Under the pieces are notes generated by a model that did no database searches, was not told where the DNA came from, and saw only the letters and a list, made by a program, of their open reading frames with translations. 64,000 bases of DNA, taken from Halioglobus sp. GTDB lineage: Bacteria > Pseudomonadota > Gammaproteobacteria > Pseudomonadales > Halieaceae. The stretch covers positions 1 to 64,000 of the forward strand of contig JAGRIE010000004.1 in NCBI GenBank assembly GCA_020443425.1. Direction: 5' to 3'. The translations under genes and the position numbers were made by a program. This document shows positions 18,452 to 28,098 of this stretch, one piece after another. The number at the start of each line of letters is the position of its first letter. Position 1 is the first letter of the stretch.

Positions 18452-19429
18452 CTACATCGTAAGTATGACCTTGCCGCGTGCGCGGCGCTCAATCATACAG
18501 TTGAAAGCCTCTTCGTACTGCTCGAGCGGAAAACTGTCTGTGACTACAGGGCTGATTTTACCACTGGCGAACAGCTCCCACAGCGCCTCGATATTCCTCA
18601 GGTTTTCCTCCGGCTCCTCGCCCACAAACCGGCCCCAGAACACTCCCACCAGGGAACAGCCCTTGAGCAGTGTGAGGTTGAGTGCGATCTTGGGGATGGG
18701 ACCACTGGCAAAGCCGATCACCAGATAGCGGCCATTCCACGCCATGCCACGGATCGCCGGCTCGGCGTAATCGCCACCGACCGGGTCATACACCACATCC
18801 ACACCCCGGCCACCCGTCAGGTTCTTGATCGCATCCTTGAGGTTTTCCCGGCTGTAGTTGATGACTTCGTCAGCGCCCAGCTTCTTGCACAGTTCCAGTT
18901 TCTCGTCGGTACTGGCAGCCGCTATCACCTTGGCTCCCATCTGCTTGCCCAGCTCTATGGCGCTGGTGCCGACACCGCCGGCGGCGCCGAGTACCAGCAG
19001 TGTTTCACCAGGCTGCAGGGCAGCGCGCTGCTTGAGCGCATAGTAGGAGGTGAAATAGGTGATACTGACTCCGGCCGCCTGCTCAAAGCTCAACCCGGCG
19101 GGCATCGGGAACGCACCCAGCTCATGGACGGCAATTTTCTGGCAGAACGCGCCTGAGCCGCCTGCGGATATCACCTTGTCACCGACGTTGAAACGGCTGA
19201 CACCGGCACCGACGGCGGTCACCACGCCCGCGCATTCACCACCCGGCACAAACGGCATTTCCGGCTGCATCTGGTATTTCCCCTGAATCATCAGGACATC
19301 GGGAAAATTGAGGCCCGCCGCCCTCACGTCGATCAACACATCGTGTTCACCCACTTCCGGCTCCGGCCAGTCCTGCACCAGCTCCAGTTTGTCCGGCAAA
19401 CCGTGTTCCCTGCACACCACTGCTTTCAT
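18452..19429 (-). CDS. NADPH:quinone oxidoreductase-like MDR protein
   Basis: The 325-aa protein belongs to the zinc-free quinone reductase branch of the medium-chain dehydrogenase family. The start at MKAVVCREHGLPDKLELV is typical, and the upstream in-frame extension is not. The NADPH-binding motif LVLGAAGGVGTSAIELGKQM lies near residues 143-162. Members reduce quinones or enones with NADPH. Its place between the thiolase and alcohol dehydrogenase genes suggests enoyl reduction, but this cannot be read from sequence. Confidence 0.9.
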   Translation of the reverse strand: MKAVVCREHGLPDKLELVQDWPEPEVGEHDVLIDVRAAGLNFPDVLMIQGKYQMQPEMPFVPGGECAGVVTAVGAGVSRFNVGDKVISAGGSGAFCQKIAVHELGAFPMPAGLSFEQAAGVSITYFTSYYALKQRAALQPGETLLVLGAAGGVGTSAIELGKQMGAKVIAAASTDEKLELCKKLGADEVINYSRENLKDAIKNLTGGRGVDVVYDPVGGDYAEPAIRGMAWNGRYLVIGFASGPIPKIALNLTLLKGCSLVGVFWGRFVGEEPEENLRNIEALWELFASGKISPVVTDSFPLEQYEEAFNCMIERRARGKVILTM

Positions 19430-19475
19430 TGTCTTTCCTCCGCTCGCTGGCCGATATGACCAGGTCTCAAACAAG

Positions 19476-19497
19476 AACGGCGCCCGCAGGCGCCGTT
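19476..19497 (-). terminator. Perfect hairpin between the thiolase and quinone reductase genes
   Basis: AACGGCGCC and GGCGCCGTT form a perfect 9-bp stem around a 4-base loop, 16 bases after the thiolase stop. A weak T-rich stretch (CTTGTTT) follows. It may be a leaky terminator or an RNA-stabilising hairpin that makes upstream genes of the operon more abundant than downstream ones. Confidence 0.5.
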
Positions 19498-19512
19498 ACA
19501 ATCAGTTCAGGC

Positions 19513-20691
19513 TCAGGCCACTTCAAACAGGCCCGCTGCACCCATGCCACCGCCCACGCACATGGTGATCACCACATACTTGACGCCGCGGCGCTTGCCC
19601 TCGATCAGGGCGTGACCGATCATGCGGGAGCCGCTCATGCCGTAGGGGTGGCCGATGGAGATGGCACCGCCGTTGACATTGAGCTTGTCGTTGTCGATGC
19701 CCAGCTGGTCGCGACAGTACAGCACCTGCACAGCGAAGGCCTCATTCAGTTCCCACAGGCCGATATCATCCACTTTCAGGCCGTGCTGCTTGAGCAATTT
19801 GGGTACCGCGAACACCGGGCCGATGCCCATCTCGTCGGGCGCACATCCGGCCACCGCGATACCGCGGTAATAACCCAGTGGCTGCAGCCCTTCCTTCTCT
19901 GCGGTCTTGGCGTCCATGATCAGCTGCGCAGAGGAACCGTCGGACAGCTGCGAGGCATTGCCGGCGGTGATAGTGCCGCCCTCGACAACGGTCTTCAGGC
20001 CCTGCAGGCCCTCCAGCGTAGTGGCGCGCAGGCCTTCGTCCGCCGATACTGTGCCTTCAACCAGTGACGCCTCGCCGGTGGCCTTGTCCCATACCGTGCG
20101 CTGGCAGGTGACGGGCACCAGCTCGTCAGCGTATTTACCGGCCTCATAGGCGGCGGCTGTGCGCTGCTGCGACTGCAGGCCGTATTCATCCATCGCCTCG
20201 CGCGAAATATTGTAGCGCTTGGCGACGACTTCAGCCGTGTCCAGCATGGATACAAACATATTCGGCTCGATCGCCAGCAGTTCCTCATCGACCATACGAT
20301 GCAGGTTCATGTGCTCGTTCTGCACCAGGGTGATACATTCCAGGCCACCACCGATTACACAGTCCATGCCGTCGTACATGACCTGTTTGGCGGCTGTCGC
20401 CACCGCCATCAGCCCGGACGAGCACTGGCGATCCATGGTCATCCCGGAGGTGGTGATGGGCAAACCCGCGCGCAGTGCAATCTGGCGAGCGATGTTTGAG
20501 CCGGTGGCACCCTGTTCCAGAGCGCAACCCATGATGACGTCTTCAACTCGGGCCGGGTCAATGCCGGCCCGCTTGACGACTTCCGCCACCGATGCGGCAC
20601 CCAGGGTTGCACCCCCGAGGTTGTTGAAACCGCCGCGGAACGCTTTGGCGATGGGTGTACGCGCGGTGGATACGATTACTGCTTCTCTCAT
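19513..20691 (-). CDS. Acetyl-CoA C-acyltransferase (thiolase)
   Basis: The 392-aa protein is a degradative thiolase that cleaves 3-oxoacyl-CoA with CoA. It has the acyl-accepting Cys90 (MDRQCSSGL), the NEAF loop, His348 ([10 protein letters not shown]) and Cys378 (TMCVGGGMG). It resembles the FadA5/FadA-like group found in lipid and steroid side-chain degradation. It is third in the operon after the MaoC hydratase and the MFE-2-like SDR, which supply hydration and 3-hydroxyacyl oxidation, so this operon has the lower half of a beta-oxidation cycle. Confidence 0.95.
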   Translation of the reverse strand: MREAVIVSTARTPIAKAFRGGFNNLGGATLGAASVAEVVKRAGIDPARVEDVIMGCALEQGATGSNIARQIALRAGLPITTSGMTMDRQCSSGLMAVATAAKQVMYDGMDCVIGGGLECITLVQNEHMNLHRMVDEELLAIEPNMFVSMLDTAEVVAKRYNISREAMDEYGLQSQQRTAAAYEAGKYADELVPVTCQRTVWDKATGEASLVEGTVSADEGLRATTLEGLQGLKTVVEGGTITAGNASQLSDGSSAQLIMDAKTAEKEGLQPLGYYRGIAVAGCAPDEMGIGPVFAVPKLLKQHGLKVDDIGLWELNEAFAVQVLYCRDQLGIDNDKLNVNGGAISIGHPYGMSGSRMIGHALIEGKRRGVKYVVITMCVGGGMGAAGLFEVA

Positions 20692-20713
20692 GTCGTTACT
20701 CTCCGGATGTGAA

Positions 20714-20730
20714 GGCGCCCTGAAGGCGCC
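20714..20730. repeat. GGCGCC hairpin between the SDR and thiolase genes
   Basis: Two GGCGCC units (20714-20719 and 20725-20730) are separated by five bases and can pair as a short hairpin. The same GGCGCC core forms the larger hairpin at 19476-19497 between the next two genes. No T-run follows. Confidence 0.4.
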
Positions 20731-20743
20731 GCGGTATCTCTCA

Positions 20744-21661
20744 CTATTTGTTCAGGCCCAGGCCTTCCATTGCTTTACCGGTCAATTTCACGGTCTGCTC
20801 AAAGCCGGCCTGCGGCTGCGTCTCACCTACAGGCGATGCGATGGCGTCCCAGTGCGCGGCGATACCTTCCGGCGTCTGCTCGGCTGGTGGCAGCCAGACA
20901 CCGTCCGTCTCGATAATTTTCGCCACCGAGTAGGCTCCGGCTCCCGCACAGATGATGGTTTTGGTCGGCGCGTTCTCGCTCACCATGTACAGTACAGCCG
21001 GCGTCACCGTCTCCGGGGTCAGCAGTGCAAACGCCTCCTCGGGGATGAGGCCCTCGGTCATACGCGTGCCGGCGGTCGGCGCCAGCGCATTGATGTGGAT
21101 ATTGTATTTCGCGCCTTCCTGCGCCAGCGTATTCATCATTCCGATCACGCCCATCTTGGCGCTGCCGTAGTTGGTCTGGCCGAAGTTGCCGTACAGGCCG
21201 GAGGACGAGGTGGTCACCACGATGCGACCGTAGGACTGTTCCCGCATGATCTCCCAGCAGGCCTTGGTGCAATTCACACTGCCCATCAGGTGCACGTCCA
21301 GCACGAGCTTGAAATCCTCCAGGCTGCCTTTGGCGAAACTCTTGTCACGCAGGATGCCGGCGTTGTTGACCAGGATGTCCACCCGGCCCCATTTGTCCAT
21401 CGCCTGCTTCACCATCGCTTCCACTTCATCGTACTTGGCAACGTTCGCGCCGTTGGCGATGGCCTCACCACCGAGCGCCTCGATTTCAGCGACGACTGAT
21501 TTGGCGGCCTCCGATGAGCCGCCGGAACCGTCGACACCGCCGCCAAGATCGTTGATCACAACCTTGGCACCGCGCTTGGCCAGCTCGATTGCATGGCTGC
21601 GCCCCAGACCCTGGCCAGCGCCGGTCACGATGGCCACTTTTCCGTCGTATCGAATAGACAT
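20744..21661 (-). CDS. SDR family 3-hydroxyacyl-CoA dehydrogenase, MFE-2/HSD17B4-like
   Basis: The 305-aa protein has the N-terminal SDR fold of peroxisomal multifunctional enzyme 2: [12 protein letters not shown] near residues 13-24, [11 protein letters not shown] near 99-109, and catalytic Ser152, Tyr165 and Lys169 ([10 protein letters not shown]). The C-terminal extension (about residues 240-305) is typical of bacterial homologues that act on CoA-linked substrates. It likely oxidises (3R)-hydroxyacyl-CoA to 3-oxoacyl-CoA. This matches the stereochemistry of the MaoC hydratase encoded just upstream and the thiolase downstream. Confidence 0.9.
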   Translation of the reverse strand: MSIRYDGKVAIVTGAGQGLGRSHAIELAKRGAKVVINDLGGGVDGSGGSSEAAKSVVAEIEALGGEAIANGANVAKYDEVEAMVKQAMDKWGRVDILVNNAGILRDKSFAKGSLEDFKLVLDVHLMGSVNCTKACWEIMREQSYGRIVVTTSSSGLYGNFGQTNYGSAKMGVIGMMNTLAQEGAKYNIHINALAPTAGTRMTEGLIPEEAFALLTPETVTPAVLYMVSENAPTKTIICAGAGAYSVAKIIETDGVWLPPAEQTPEGIAAHWDAIASPVGETQPQAGFEQTVKLTGKAMEGLGLNK

Positions 21662-21703
21662 TACTGATATCCCCTAATTCAAAGAAATAGATCTGTCGCC
21701 CGC

Positions 21704-22168
21704 TCAGGCACAGATAACCATGGTCAACCACTCGGCGATCAGCGCCGGCGTCTCCTCGCCTTCAATCTCCACCGAGATCGATTGCTTCACCAGGAAACGG
21801 TTGTCGTCCTTGCGCGTGACATCGGCGATTTCTGCATTGGCACGCACCCGCTTGCCGGATTTTACCGGTGCCAGGAAACGCACCTTGTCGAACCCGTAAT
21901 TCAATCCCATCACGATATTTTCCGGAATGACACCGCTGCCCTCGACCAGTTTGGATAGCAGGGAGAGCGTCAGGAACCCGTGGGCGATCGTGCCGCCAAA
22001 CGGCGTGTTCCTGGCCGCCTCCGGGTCCACATGGATGAACTGGTGATCCTCGGTGCAATCGGCGAACGTGTTGATCCGGTCCTGGGTGACCTCAATCCAG
22101 GGGCCCGGCTCAAACTTGGTGCCAATGGCATCCAGCATCTCTTCCTTGGGTACGATTTTTACTGCCAT
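21704..22168 (-). CDS. MaoC-like (R)-specific enoyl-CoA hydratase
   Basis: The 154-aa hotdog protein carries the hydratase 2 motif, with Asp41 and His46 in CTEDHQFIHVDPEAA and the downstream GGTIAHGFLTLSLL segment. It adds water to trans-2-enoyl-CoA to give the R-3-hydroxy product. The ATG at 22168 follows an AAGGAG site; the frame is open upstream to 22480 but that stretch covers the promoter and is not protein-like. It heads a six-gene operon ending with the thioesterase, under a promoter shared in sequence with the 30.4-kb operon. Confidence 0.92.
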   Translation of the reverse strand: MAVKIVPKEEMLDAIGTKFEPGPWIEVTQDRINTFADCTEDHQFIHVDPEAARNTPFGGTIAHGFLTLSLLSKLVEGSGVIPENIVMGLNYGFDKVRFLAPVKSGKRVRANAEIADVTRKDDNRFLVKQSISVEIEGEETPALIAEWLTMVICA

Positions 22169-22495
22169 GCTGCGCTCCTTCTCAAATGTGCTGCAACGGA
22201 AACCATCTAGTGTAGTCGAGCAATGCTGTTTCACCCAGCCCATTTCCACCCGGTACAGGCCATTCCGGCTGCCGGGGAAAGCGCACGCAAAAGCGGGTGA
22301 AGCGTGAGATAAACTGCCCAAAAAAGGGTTTTGAACATACAGTATGTATTTACGTCTTTCAAGTATTTTATGCCGAACCCGGGGCGCCGGAAGGGGTGAC
22401 GCCGTAACCGGGGAGCCGCGCGGGGCGCGGCGTCCAGCCCGGGGTGCGAGCGCCCGGCATCGGCCGCAGCGGGGCGCCACCCACGGCGCGCTGAG
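22169..22495. other. Intergenic region between MaoC and the broken TonB receptor
   Basis: This 327-base gap contains the MaoC operon promoter/operator (22334-22362) and a leader of about 160 bases toward MaoC. A very GC-rich stretch (22371-22495) with several short inverted GC repeats lies next to the receptor end. No gene is seen. No hairpin with a T-run was found, so a rho-independent terminator for the receptor is not evident. Confidence 0.6.
22334..22362 (-). promoter_or_regulatory. MaoC-operon promoter with palindromic operator (copy 1)
   Basis: On the reverse strand a -35 element TTGAAA (22357-22362) and a -10 element TATGTT (22334-22339) are separated by exactly 17 bases. The -10 is overlapped by a perfect 13-bp palindrome ACATACAGTATGT (22335-22347). 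The same arrangement with nearly the same bases recurs at 30571-30599 before another catabolic operon, so both promoter and operator assignment are stronger than for a single copy. Confidence 0.8.
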
Positions 22496-24922
22496 CTAGA
22501 AATTGTACTGCAATTTCAGGCCGTATATACGCGGGTCTGTCAGTGTGGTGACGGCGTTCTGCGTCACCGTACTGGGGCGATCGCGCCGCACAATCTCGCG
22601 ATCATCGGTGATGTTCTTGATGAACGCCGTCACTTCCCATGCCAGGTCAGGGGCCGCGACGTTCAGGCGCGCATCCCATCGATCCCAACTGCCGACCCGG
22701 TCATAGGTGGGGTTGTTGAAGGGGGTCATCCACTGCTCACTCTGGTAGTAATAAGTGGCCGTTGCCGACCAGTCCAGCTGGAACAGCTCCCAGAAATACG
22801 TTGCGTTCAGCGACACCTTGTTCTCAGGCGTCAGCGCGAATTCATTGCCGCTGAGATCCTGCTCCTCGGTACAGAGCGGCGCCTAGGTGTAGCCCTGAGC
22901 ATAGGGCCCGAGAGTACAGGCATTGGCATCCTTGCTGTAGAAATCCTTGAACTCAGTGCCATTGTAGGAGTAGGTCGCGCTCAGCATCACCTCCGGCACC
23001 GGCAGTGCACGCAGCTCCATTTCCACGCCCATCGCCCTGGCGTCATCGGCATTCTCGAAGGTGTTCAGTGCAATGCCGTTCTCCACATCCTGCTTGATCA
23101 CCTGTAAATCGGCATAGTCGTAGTAGTAAGCCGACAGCGACAGGTTCAGCCGGTTCTCGAGCATTGCACCCTTATATCCCACCTCGTAGGAAATGATTTC
23201 TTCCGGCTTCACCACATCGACCAGCGGGCTGGCGGTGGGTTTCTGGAAATTAAAGCCGCCGGAGCGGTAGCCGGTGGCGACAAACGCGTACAGGAACTGT
23301 TGCGGCGAAAGGAAGTGATCCACACCGAGTCGCCAGGTCCACTTGTCCCAGTCATCGTCCTGTTTCCGGTAGATGGTGGGATCAGTGGGATCGCCGACAA
23401 ACTGGACAAACGTATTGTCCTCGCCCTTTTTCTCATCGTAGGAATAGCGCAGGCCGAAGGTGAATGTTGTGTCTTCCGTCCAGTCCCACCCCAGCTGCCC
23501 GAACGTCGCGTAGGAGCGCGTGTCGACATGCGCATCGCCGCGATACAGGTAGTTATCGTCACTCACCACGTCGTTCACAAACGGCCCGAAGAACGCGTAC
23601 ATCGCCATCAGTTCGTCGTTCCACTCACGGTAACTGACCACCTGCTCTTCGTCGCTGTGGTAGTAATAGAGTCCGCCCAACAGCGAGTAATCGCTGTCCC
23701 ACTCCGAGGCGTACTGCAGTTCGTGTGACTCGAATGTGGCCTCCTGGTTCACCACGTAGGTCATTTCAGCGGGGGTCACATGGTAACCCAGCGAACCGGG
23801 CAGATTGGCAACAGGAATGCCGCTCAGCAACAGCTTGCTCCAGTCCACGCCGGAATCCTCAGCTGCACTGCCGTCGGCATCGGTATCGGAATCGAACCAG
23901 TAGCGGGAGTACCCCCCGGTGTATTTCAGGGAGAAGGTGTCCGCACTGTATTCACTGTTGATGAAGGTCGCCCAGCGCCGGATTTTTACCGAGGGGTCAT
24001 GATCCTGTTTCAGTTTGTTCTCGTTCGCCAGTGCCGGGTTTTCTATCGCCAGGCCCTGGCGCATGTTCACGAAATTCTGTGCGGGAAACATACCGGGAAG
24101 GCTTATCGGCGCACCGGTTTCCACGTCGGCGACCTGCTGGTTCAGTTCACGCGAAAAGGGCTCAAGGATGTAGCCGTTGGCCGGCCGGTAATCCTGGTCC
24201 GTCCCCAGCACCTTGAGCACGGTGTTCCAGCGGTCGCTGGTCTGGTGTTCCAAGCTGAAGGTACCGTAAGGCGTCTGCTGCTCCTGGTAGTCCTTGCCAT
24301 TGTAAATATTCTTCTGGTAGCCCTCATGGCTGATGTATGACGCTCCGGCCAGGAACTTGAGCTTGTCCGTGACGGGACCGCTGGCGAGAGCCTGTATCAA
24401 CCTGCCGTCATAGTTGGTCAACTGGGCAGTGGCGGTACCGCCCCACTCCTCATTGGCCCGCTTGCTGACAAAATTGATCGCACCGCCCACCGAGTTGCGC
24501 CCGTACAGGATGCCCTGCGGACCGCGCAACACCTCGACACGCTCAATATCCATGAATTCGGACAGGCCGAAAACGTCGTTCTCGGAGTTGTACACACCGT
24601 CCCAATAAATCCCGATCCCGGGCTCTGAGCCTACCGCGAGGTTCGGCCGCCCCACCCCCCGTATACTGACCCTGAACGTCGTGATGGACAGTGAGGGCGT
24701 GTGCACCACCAGGTCCTGGGCACCGGTGATGCCCAGTTGGTTCAGGGTGGCGCTGTCAAAGGCGCTGATCGAGGCGGCGCTGTCCATCAGCGATGCCTCC
24801 CGCTTGTTCGCGGTGACAATGATTTCTTCCAGCCTGTTGGCCTGGGACAGGGCCTGCGGGGTCAGCGCGGCGAGAACAAAGGCAACGGCTGCGACACGGC
24901 CTGACTTGCTGGCGATACACAT
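22496..24922 (-). pseudogene. TonB-dependent receptor interrupted by one in-frame TAG
   Basis: The gene encodes an outer-membrane TonB-dependent receptor: signal peptide, TonB-box region (RLEEIIVTANKREAS), plug motif VEVLRGPQGILYGRNSVGGA and a long beta-barrel. After residue 679 (…GPYAQGYT) a single TAG at 22883-22885 stops the frame. The same frame continues without a shift (APLCTEEQDLSGNEFALTPE) through the last barrel strands to a typical terminal Phe (…YGLKLQYNF). A CAG-to-TAG change would explain it. The full length would be about 808 residues. Without the end the barrel should fail to assemble. It lies beside the catabolic operons, so its ligand is probably their substrate. Confidence 0.85.
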
Positions 24923-25056
24923 CGGACTGCACTCTTATTATTCATTATTTTTCAGAGGCTACCGCAGAAAGGAACAATATTACAGAGGTGCGCGGAATAT
25001 AACGACCAGCGCCGGGCGGGCGCCAGTCGCGCCGCCCGACCCCGATCACGCGCCCA

Positions 25057-26304
25057 TCAACCATCCCTGAAGGTCGCGCGCACACCGTCCTGGGCAGTGT
25101 ACTTCTTCAGCTCTGCCCGGCCGACCACCATGCGGTGCACCGCATCGGGGCCATCCGCCAGCCGCAGGGTGCGCTGCGCCATATACATATTCGCCAGCGG
25201 TGTGTCCTGCGAGACACCCAGTGCACCGAACATCTGGATGGCCTCATCGACAATGCGAATGGAGACATTCGGCACGGCGGTCTTGATCATCGAGATCCAA
25301 ACCCGCGCCTCTTTCGCATCGACATTGTCCATCATCCACGCTGTTTTCAATGTCAACAGCCGCGCCTGCTCAATATCCATACGGGCGTCGGCGATGATAT
25401 CGATATTGCCGCCCAACCGCGCCAGCGGCTTGCCAAAGGCTGTGCGCGACACCGCGCGGCTGCACATCAGCTCCAGTGCTTTCTCGGCTGCACCGATGGC
25501 GCGCATGCAGTGATGTATGCGGCCCGGCCCGAGGCGCCCCTGGGAGATTTCGAACCCGCGGCCAGCGCCCAACAGGATATTCTCCTTAGGCACCCGCACA
25601 TTGGTAAACCGCTGGTGCATATGGCCGTGCGGCGCATCATCCATGGAAAACACATTCATCGGCCGGATGTTTTCAAACCCGGGAGTATCCATGGGCACCA
25701 GTATCTGCGATTGCTGCAAATGGGTGGCTGCATCGGGATCGGTCTTCACCATCACGATCATGACCTTGCAGCGGGGGTCGCCGGCACCGGAAACATAGTG
25801 CTTCTCGCCATTGATCACCCATTCGTCGCCATCCAGCACCGCGGACGTGGAGATATTGGTGGCATCGGACGATGCCACACCGGGTTCGGTCATCGCGAAG
25901 GCCGAACGGATCTCCCCGTTGAGCAGGGGTTCCAGCCACTGCTTTTTCTGCGCCTCAGTGCCGTACTTGTGCAGCACTTCCATGTTGCCGGTGTCCGGCG
26001 CCGAGCAGTTGAACACTTCGGCGGCCATATGCGACTTGCCCATCTCTTCGGCGAGATACGCATACTCCACGGTGGTCAGGCCGGAACCCGACTCCCCGGT
26101 GAGAAAGAAATTCCACAGCCCGCGCTCTTTCGCTTTCGCCTTGAGCCCCTCGCGAATGTCATTCTGGCGGTCGGTGAAGCTCCAGCGGTCACCCACGCCG
26201 ATATCCTCAAAGTACTCGTGCTCCACCGGGTGAATTTCAGTTTCTATAAACTGTTTCACTTCCTTCAACAGCGGTGCCACATTGGCGCTGATACCTAAAT
26301 CCAT
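25057..26304 (-). CDS. Acyl-CoA dehydrogenase, ACAD10/11-like
   Basis: The 415-aa FAD enzyme belongs to the branch related to ACAD10/ACAD11. It has FAMTEPGVASSDATNISTSA and the C-terminal MFGALGVSQDTPLANMYMAQ followed by LRLADGPDAVHRMVVGR, which are characteristic. The chosen ATG at 26304 has a GGGAG site at good spacing; a GTG six bases earlier is too close to that site. It is the last gene of the four-gene operon beginning at 30446. Substrates of this branch include branched, hydroxylated or long-chain acyl-CoAs. Confidence 0.92.
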   Translation of the reverse strand: MDLGISANVAPLLKEVKQFIETEIHPVEHEYFEDIGVGDRWSFTDRQNDIREGLKAKAKERGLWNFFLTGESGSGLTTVEYAYLAEEMGKSHMAAEVFNCSAPDTGNMEVLHKYGTEAQKKQWLEPLLNGEIRSAFAMTEPGVASSDATNISTSAVLDGDEWVINGEKHYVSGAGDPRCKVMIVMVKTDPDAATHLQQSQILVPMDTPGFENIRPMNVFSMDDAPHGHMHQRFTNVRVPKENILLGAGRGFEISQGRLGPGRIHHCMRAIGAAEKALELMCSRAVSRTAFGKPLARLGGNIDIIADARMDIEQARLLTLKTAWMMDNVDAKEARVWISMIKTAVPNVSIRIVDEAIQMFGALGVSQDTPLANMYMAQRTLRLADGPDAVHRMVVGRAELKKYTAQDGVRATFRDG

Positions 26305-26364
26305 AATCACTCTCCCTTACCGTTAATGTTCAATACCCGCGCTACCAAGCGGGGCTGTATGGCA

Positions 26365-28068
26365 CTACCGTGCGGCCAGTTCCGCGGCGTAGTCAGCCTT
26401 GAGCTGGCGCTTGAAAATCTTGCCCGAGGCAATGCGTGGCAACTGTTCGTCGTGGAACCAGATATGCGCCGGAATCTTGAATGAGGCGAGGTGGTCGCCG
26501 AGATAGGTGCGCAACGCCTCAGCGGTCACCTGCGCCCCCTCGCGCAACACCACAGCGGCGCCGACAATCTCGCCCAGCCTCTCGTCCGGCAGACCGAATA
26601 CGGCGACCTCATGCACACCGGGGTGCGCGTAAATGGCCGCCTCTACTTCAATGCAGCTGATGTTCTCACCGCCGCGAATAATAATGTCCTTGATACGGTC
26701 GACAATATAGAGAAAACCGTCTTCATCCAGATAGGCCACATCACCGGTGTGAAACCAGCCATCGACAAAGGCCTCTGCGGTTGCCTCCGGCTTGTTCCAG
26801 TACCCGAGAATATTGGCCGGGGACTTGATACACAGTTCACCCCGCTCACCGGCGGGCAGGGTATGGCCATCCGAATCGACAATACGGAATTCTGTGACCG
26901 CCGGCACCACCCTGCCAGAACTGTCGGGCTTGGCGATATAGAACGCGCCCGCATTCACCGCGCCCAGGGCATTGGTTTCAGTCAGTCCATAGCCGATACC
27001 CGGCGCTGACTTCTTGAACGTGCCGCTGATTTTTTTCACCTGCTCGGGCGGACGCGCCGCACCGCCGGCCATGATCTCCGTCAGCGAGGAGATATCCCGG
27101 TCGGTGGTCTCCGCCGCTGCCTGCAGTTCGGCGGACATGGTGGGCACGCCGTTGAACCAGGTGATGCGCTCCTTCTCGATCAACCGCAGTGCCTCCTGCG
27201 CATCCCACTTGTGCATGATCACCATCTTGCGGCCCACCACCAGCGACAACAGAAACGCAGAGTGACTGGCCGTGCAGTGGAACAGCGGAATCGTCACCAG
27301 CGCCGAGGGCGGCAGGCCCTCTTCACGAACAGCCTGACTCGCTGTCATTTTGGTGGCAACGCCCAGGCACATCCAGCTGTAGAGCGCGGACAAAACACCC
27401 CGGTGGGAGGACAGCGCTCCCTTGGGATGCCCGGTGGAACCGGAGGTGTACATAATCGTCGCATGGTCTTCCAGCGTCACCTCCACCTGCGGCATGGCGG
27501 CGCCGGCATAGGCCCGCAGCAACTCCGCAAACGGCGTGTGATCAACAGCCAGGCCGCTGCAGTCGTCGATGGTAATGAGTCGCAAACCATGCTTTTTGGC
27601 AATGGGGGCGAGTCGCTCCACCCGGGCGCGATCTGCGACCACCACGGTGGCACCGCTATCGGCCATGCCGTAATCGAGCTCCTCAGTCGTCCACCAGGCA
27701 TTCATCGGCACCGCCACCGCACCGATGGAGGTGATCGCAATCATCGCCATCATCCACTGCGGGTTGTTGCGGCTGAGAATGGCCACGCGGTCGCCTTTGC
27801 CAACGCCGAAGCGCTCAACCAGCGCCGCCCCCAGTTCGCAGCTGTGCTGGTAACCCTCGCCGAAGGTATAGCGCTCCTCCAGATACACCGCGAAGTCCTT
27901 GTCGGCGTGCTGTCGCATCACCTGGTAGTAAGCCCCCAGATTGGCCGGCAAGCCGACAAAGTTGCGGTACGCTATACCGCCCAGCTGCACGGTATTGACC
28001 TCAAAAGGCTGTCCGGGCGCCGTCAGACCGGCGACCACCTCATCGAATTTCGCAATATCAGGGTTCAT
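26365..28068 (-). CDS. AMP-forming acyl-CoA ligase (fatty-acid CoA ligase family)
   Basis: The 567-aa protein activates a carboxylic acid with ATP and CoA. All core motifs of the ANL family are present: IMYTSGSTGHPKGALSSHRG, GYGLTETNALG, WFHTGDVAYLDEDGFLYIVD followed by RIKDIIIRGGENIS, and the C-terminal catalytic Lys in PRIASGKIFKRQLK. It resembles long-chain and steroid/terpenoid acid CoA ligases more than acetyl-CoA synthetase. It stands between acyl-CoA dehydrogenase genes, so it likely supplies their thioester substrate after uptake. Confidence 0.93.
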   Translation of the reverse strand: MNPDIAKFDEVVAGLTAPGQPFEVNTVQLGGIAYRNFVGLPANLGAYYQVMRQHADKDFAVYLEERYTFGEGYQHSCELGAALVERFGVGKGDRVAILSRNNPQWMMAMIAITSIGAVAVPMNAWWTTEELDYGMADSGATVVVADRARVERLAPIAKKHGLRLITIDDCSGLAVDHTPFAELLRAYAGAAMPQVEVTLEDHATIMYTSGSTGHPKGALSSHRGVLSALYSWMCLGVATKMTASQAVREEGLPPSALVTIPLFHCTASHSAFLLSLVVGRKMVIMHKWDAQEALRLIEKERITWFNGVPTMSAELQAAAETTDRDISSLTEIMAGGAARPPEQVKKISGTFKKSAPGIGYGLTETNALGAVNAGAFYIAKPDSSGRVVPAVTEFRIVDSDGHTLPAGERGELCIKSPANILGYWNKPEATAEAFVDGWFHTGDVAYLDEDGFLYIVDRIKDIIIRGGENISCIEVEAAIYAHPGVHEVAVFGLPDERLGEIVGAAVVLREGAQVTAEALRTYLGDHLASFKIPAHIWFHDEQLPRIASGKIFKRQLKADYAAELAAR

Positions 28069-28098
28069 TATTATTGAGCGTCCCTTATCGGTAACTGG

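Noticed and set aside
22335-22347. LexA/SOS-type box reading of the ACATACAGTATGT palindrome
   Set aside because: It lacks the CTG-N10-CAG pattern and the two copies are before acyl-CoA operons.
25135-26298. 387-codon forward open frame opposite the ACAD10/11-like gene
   Set aside because: Antisense shadow, His/Arg-rich, no ribosome site.
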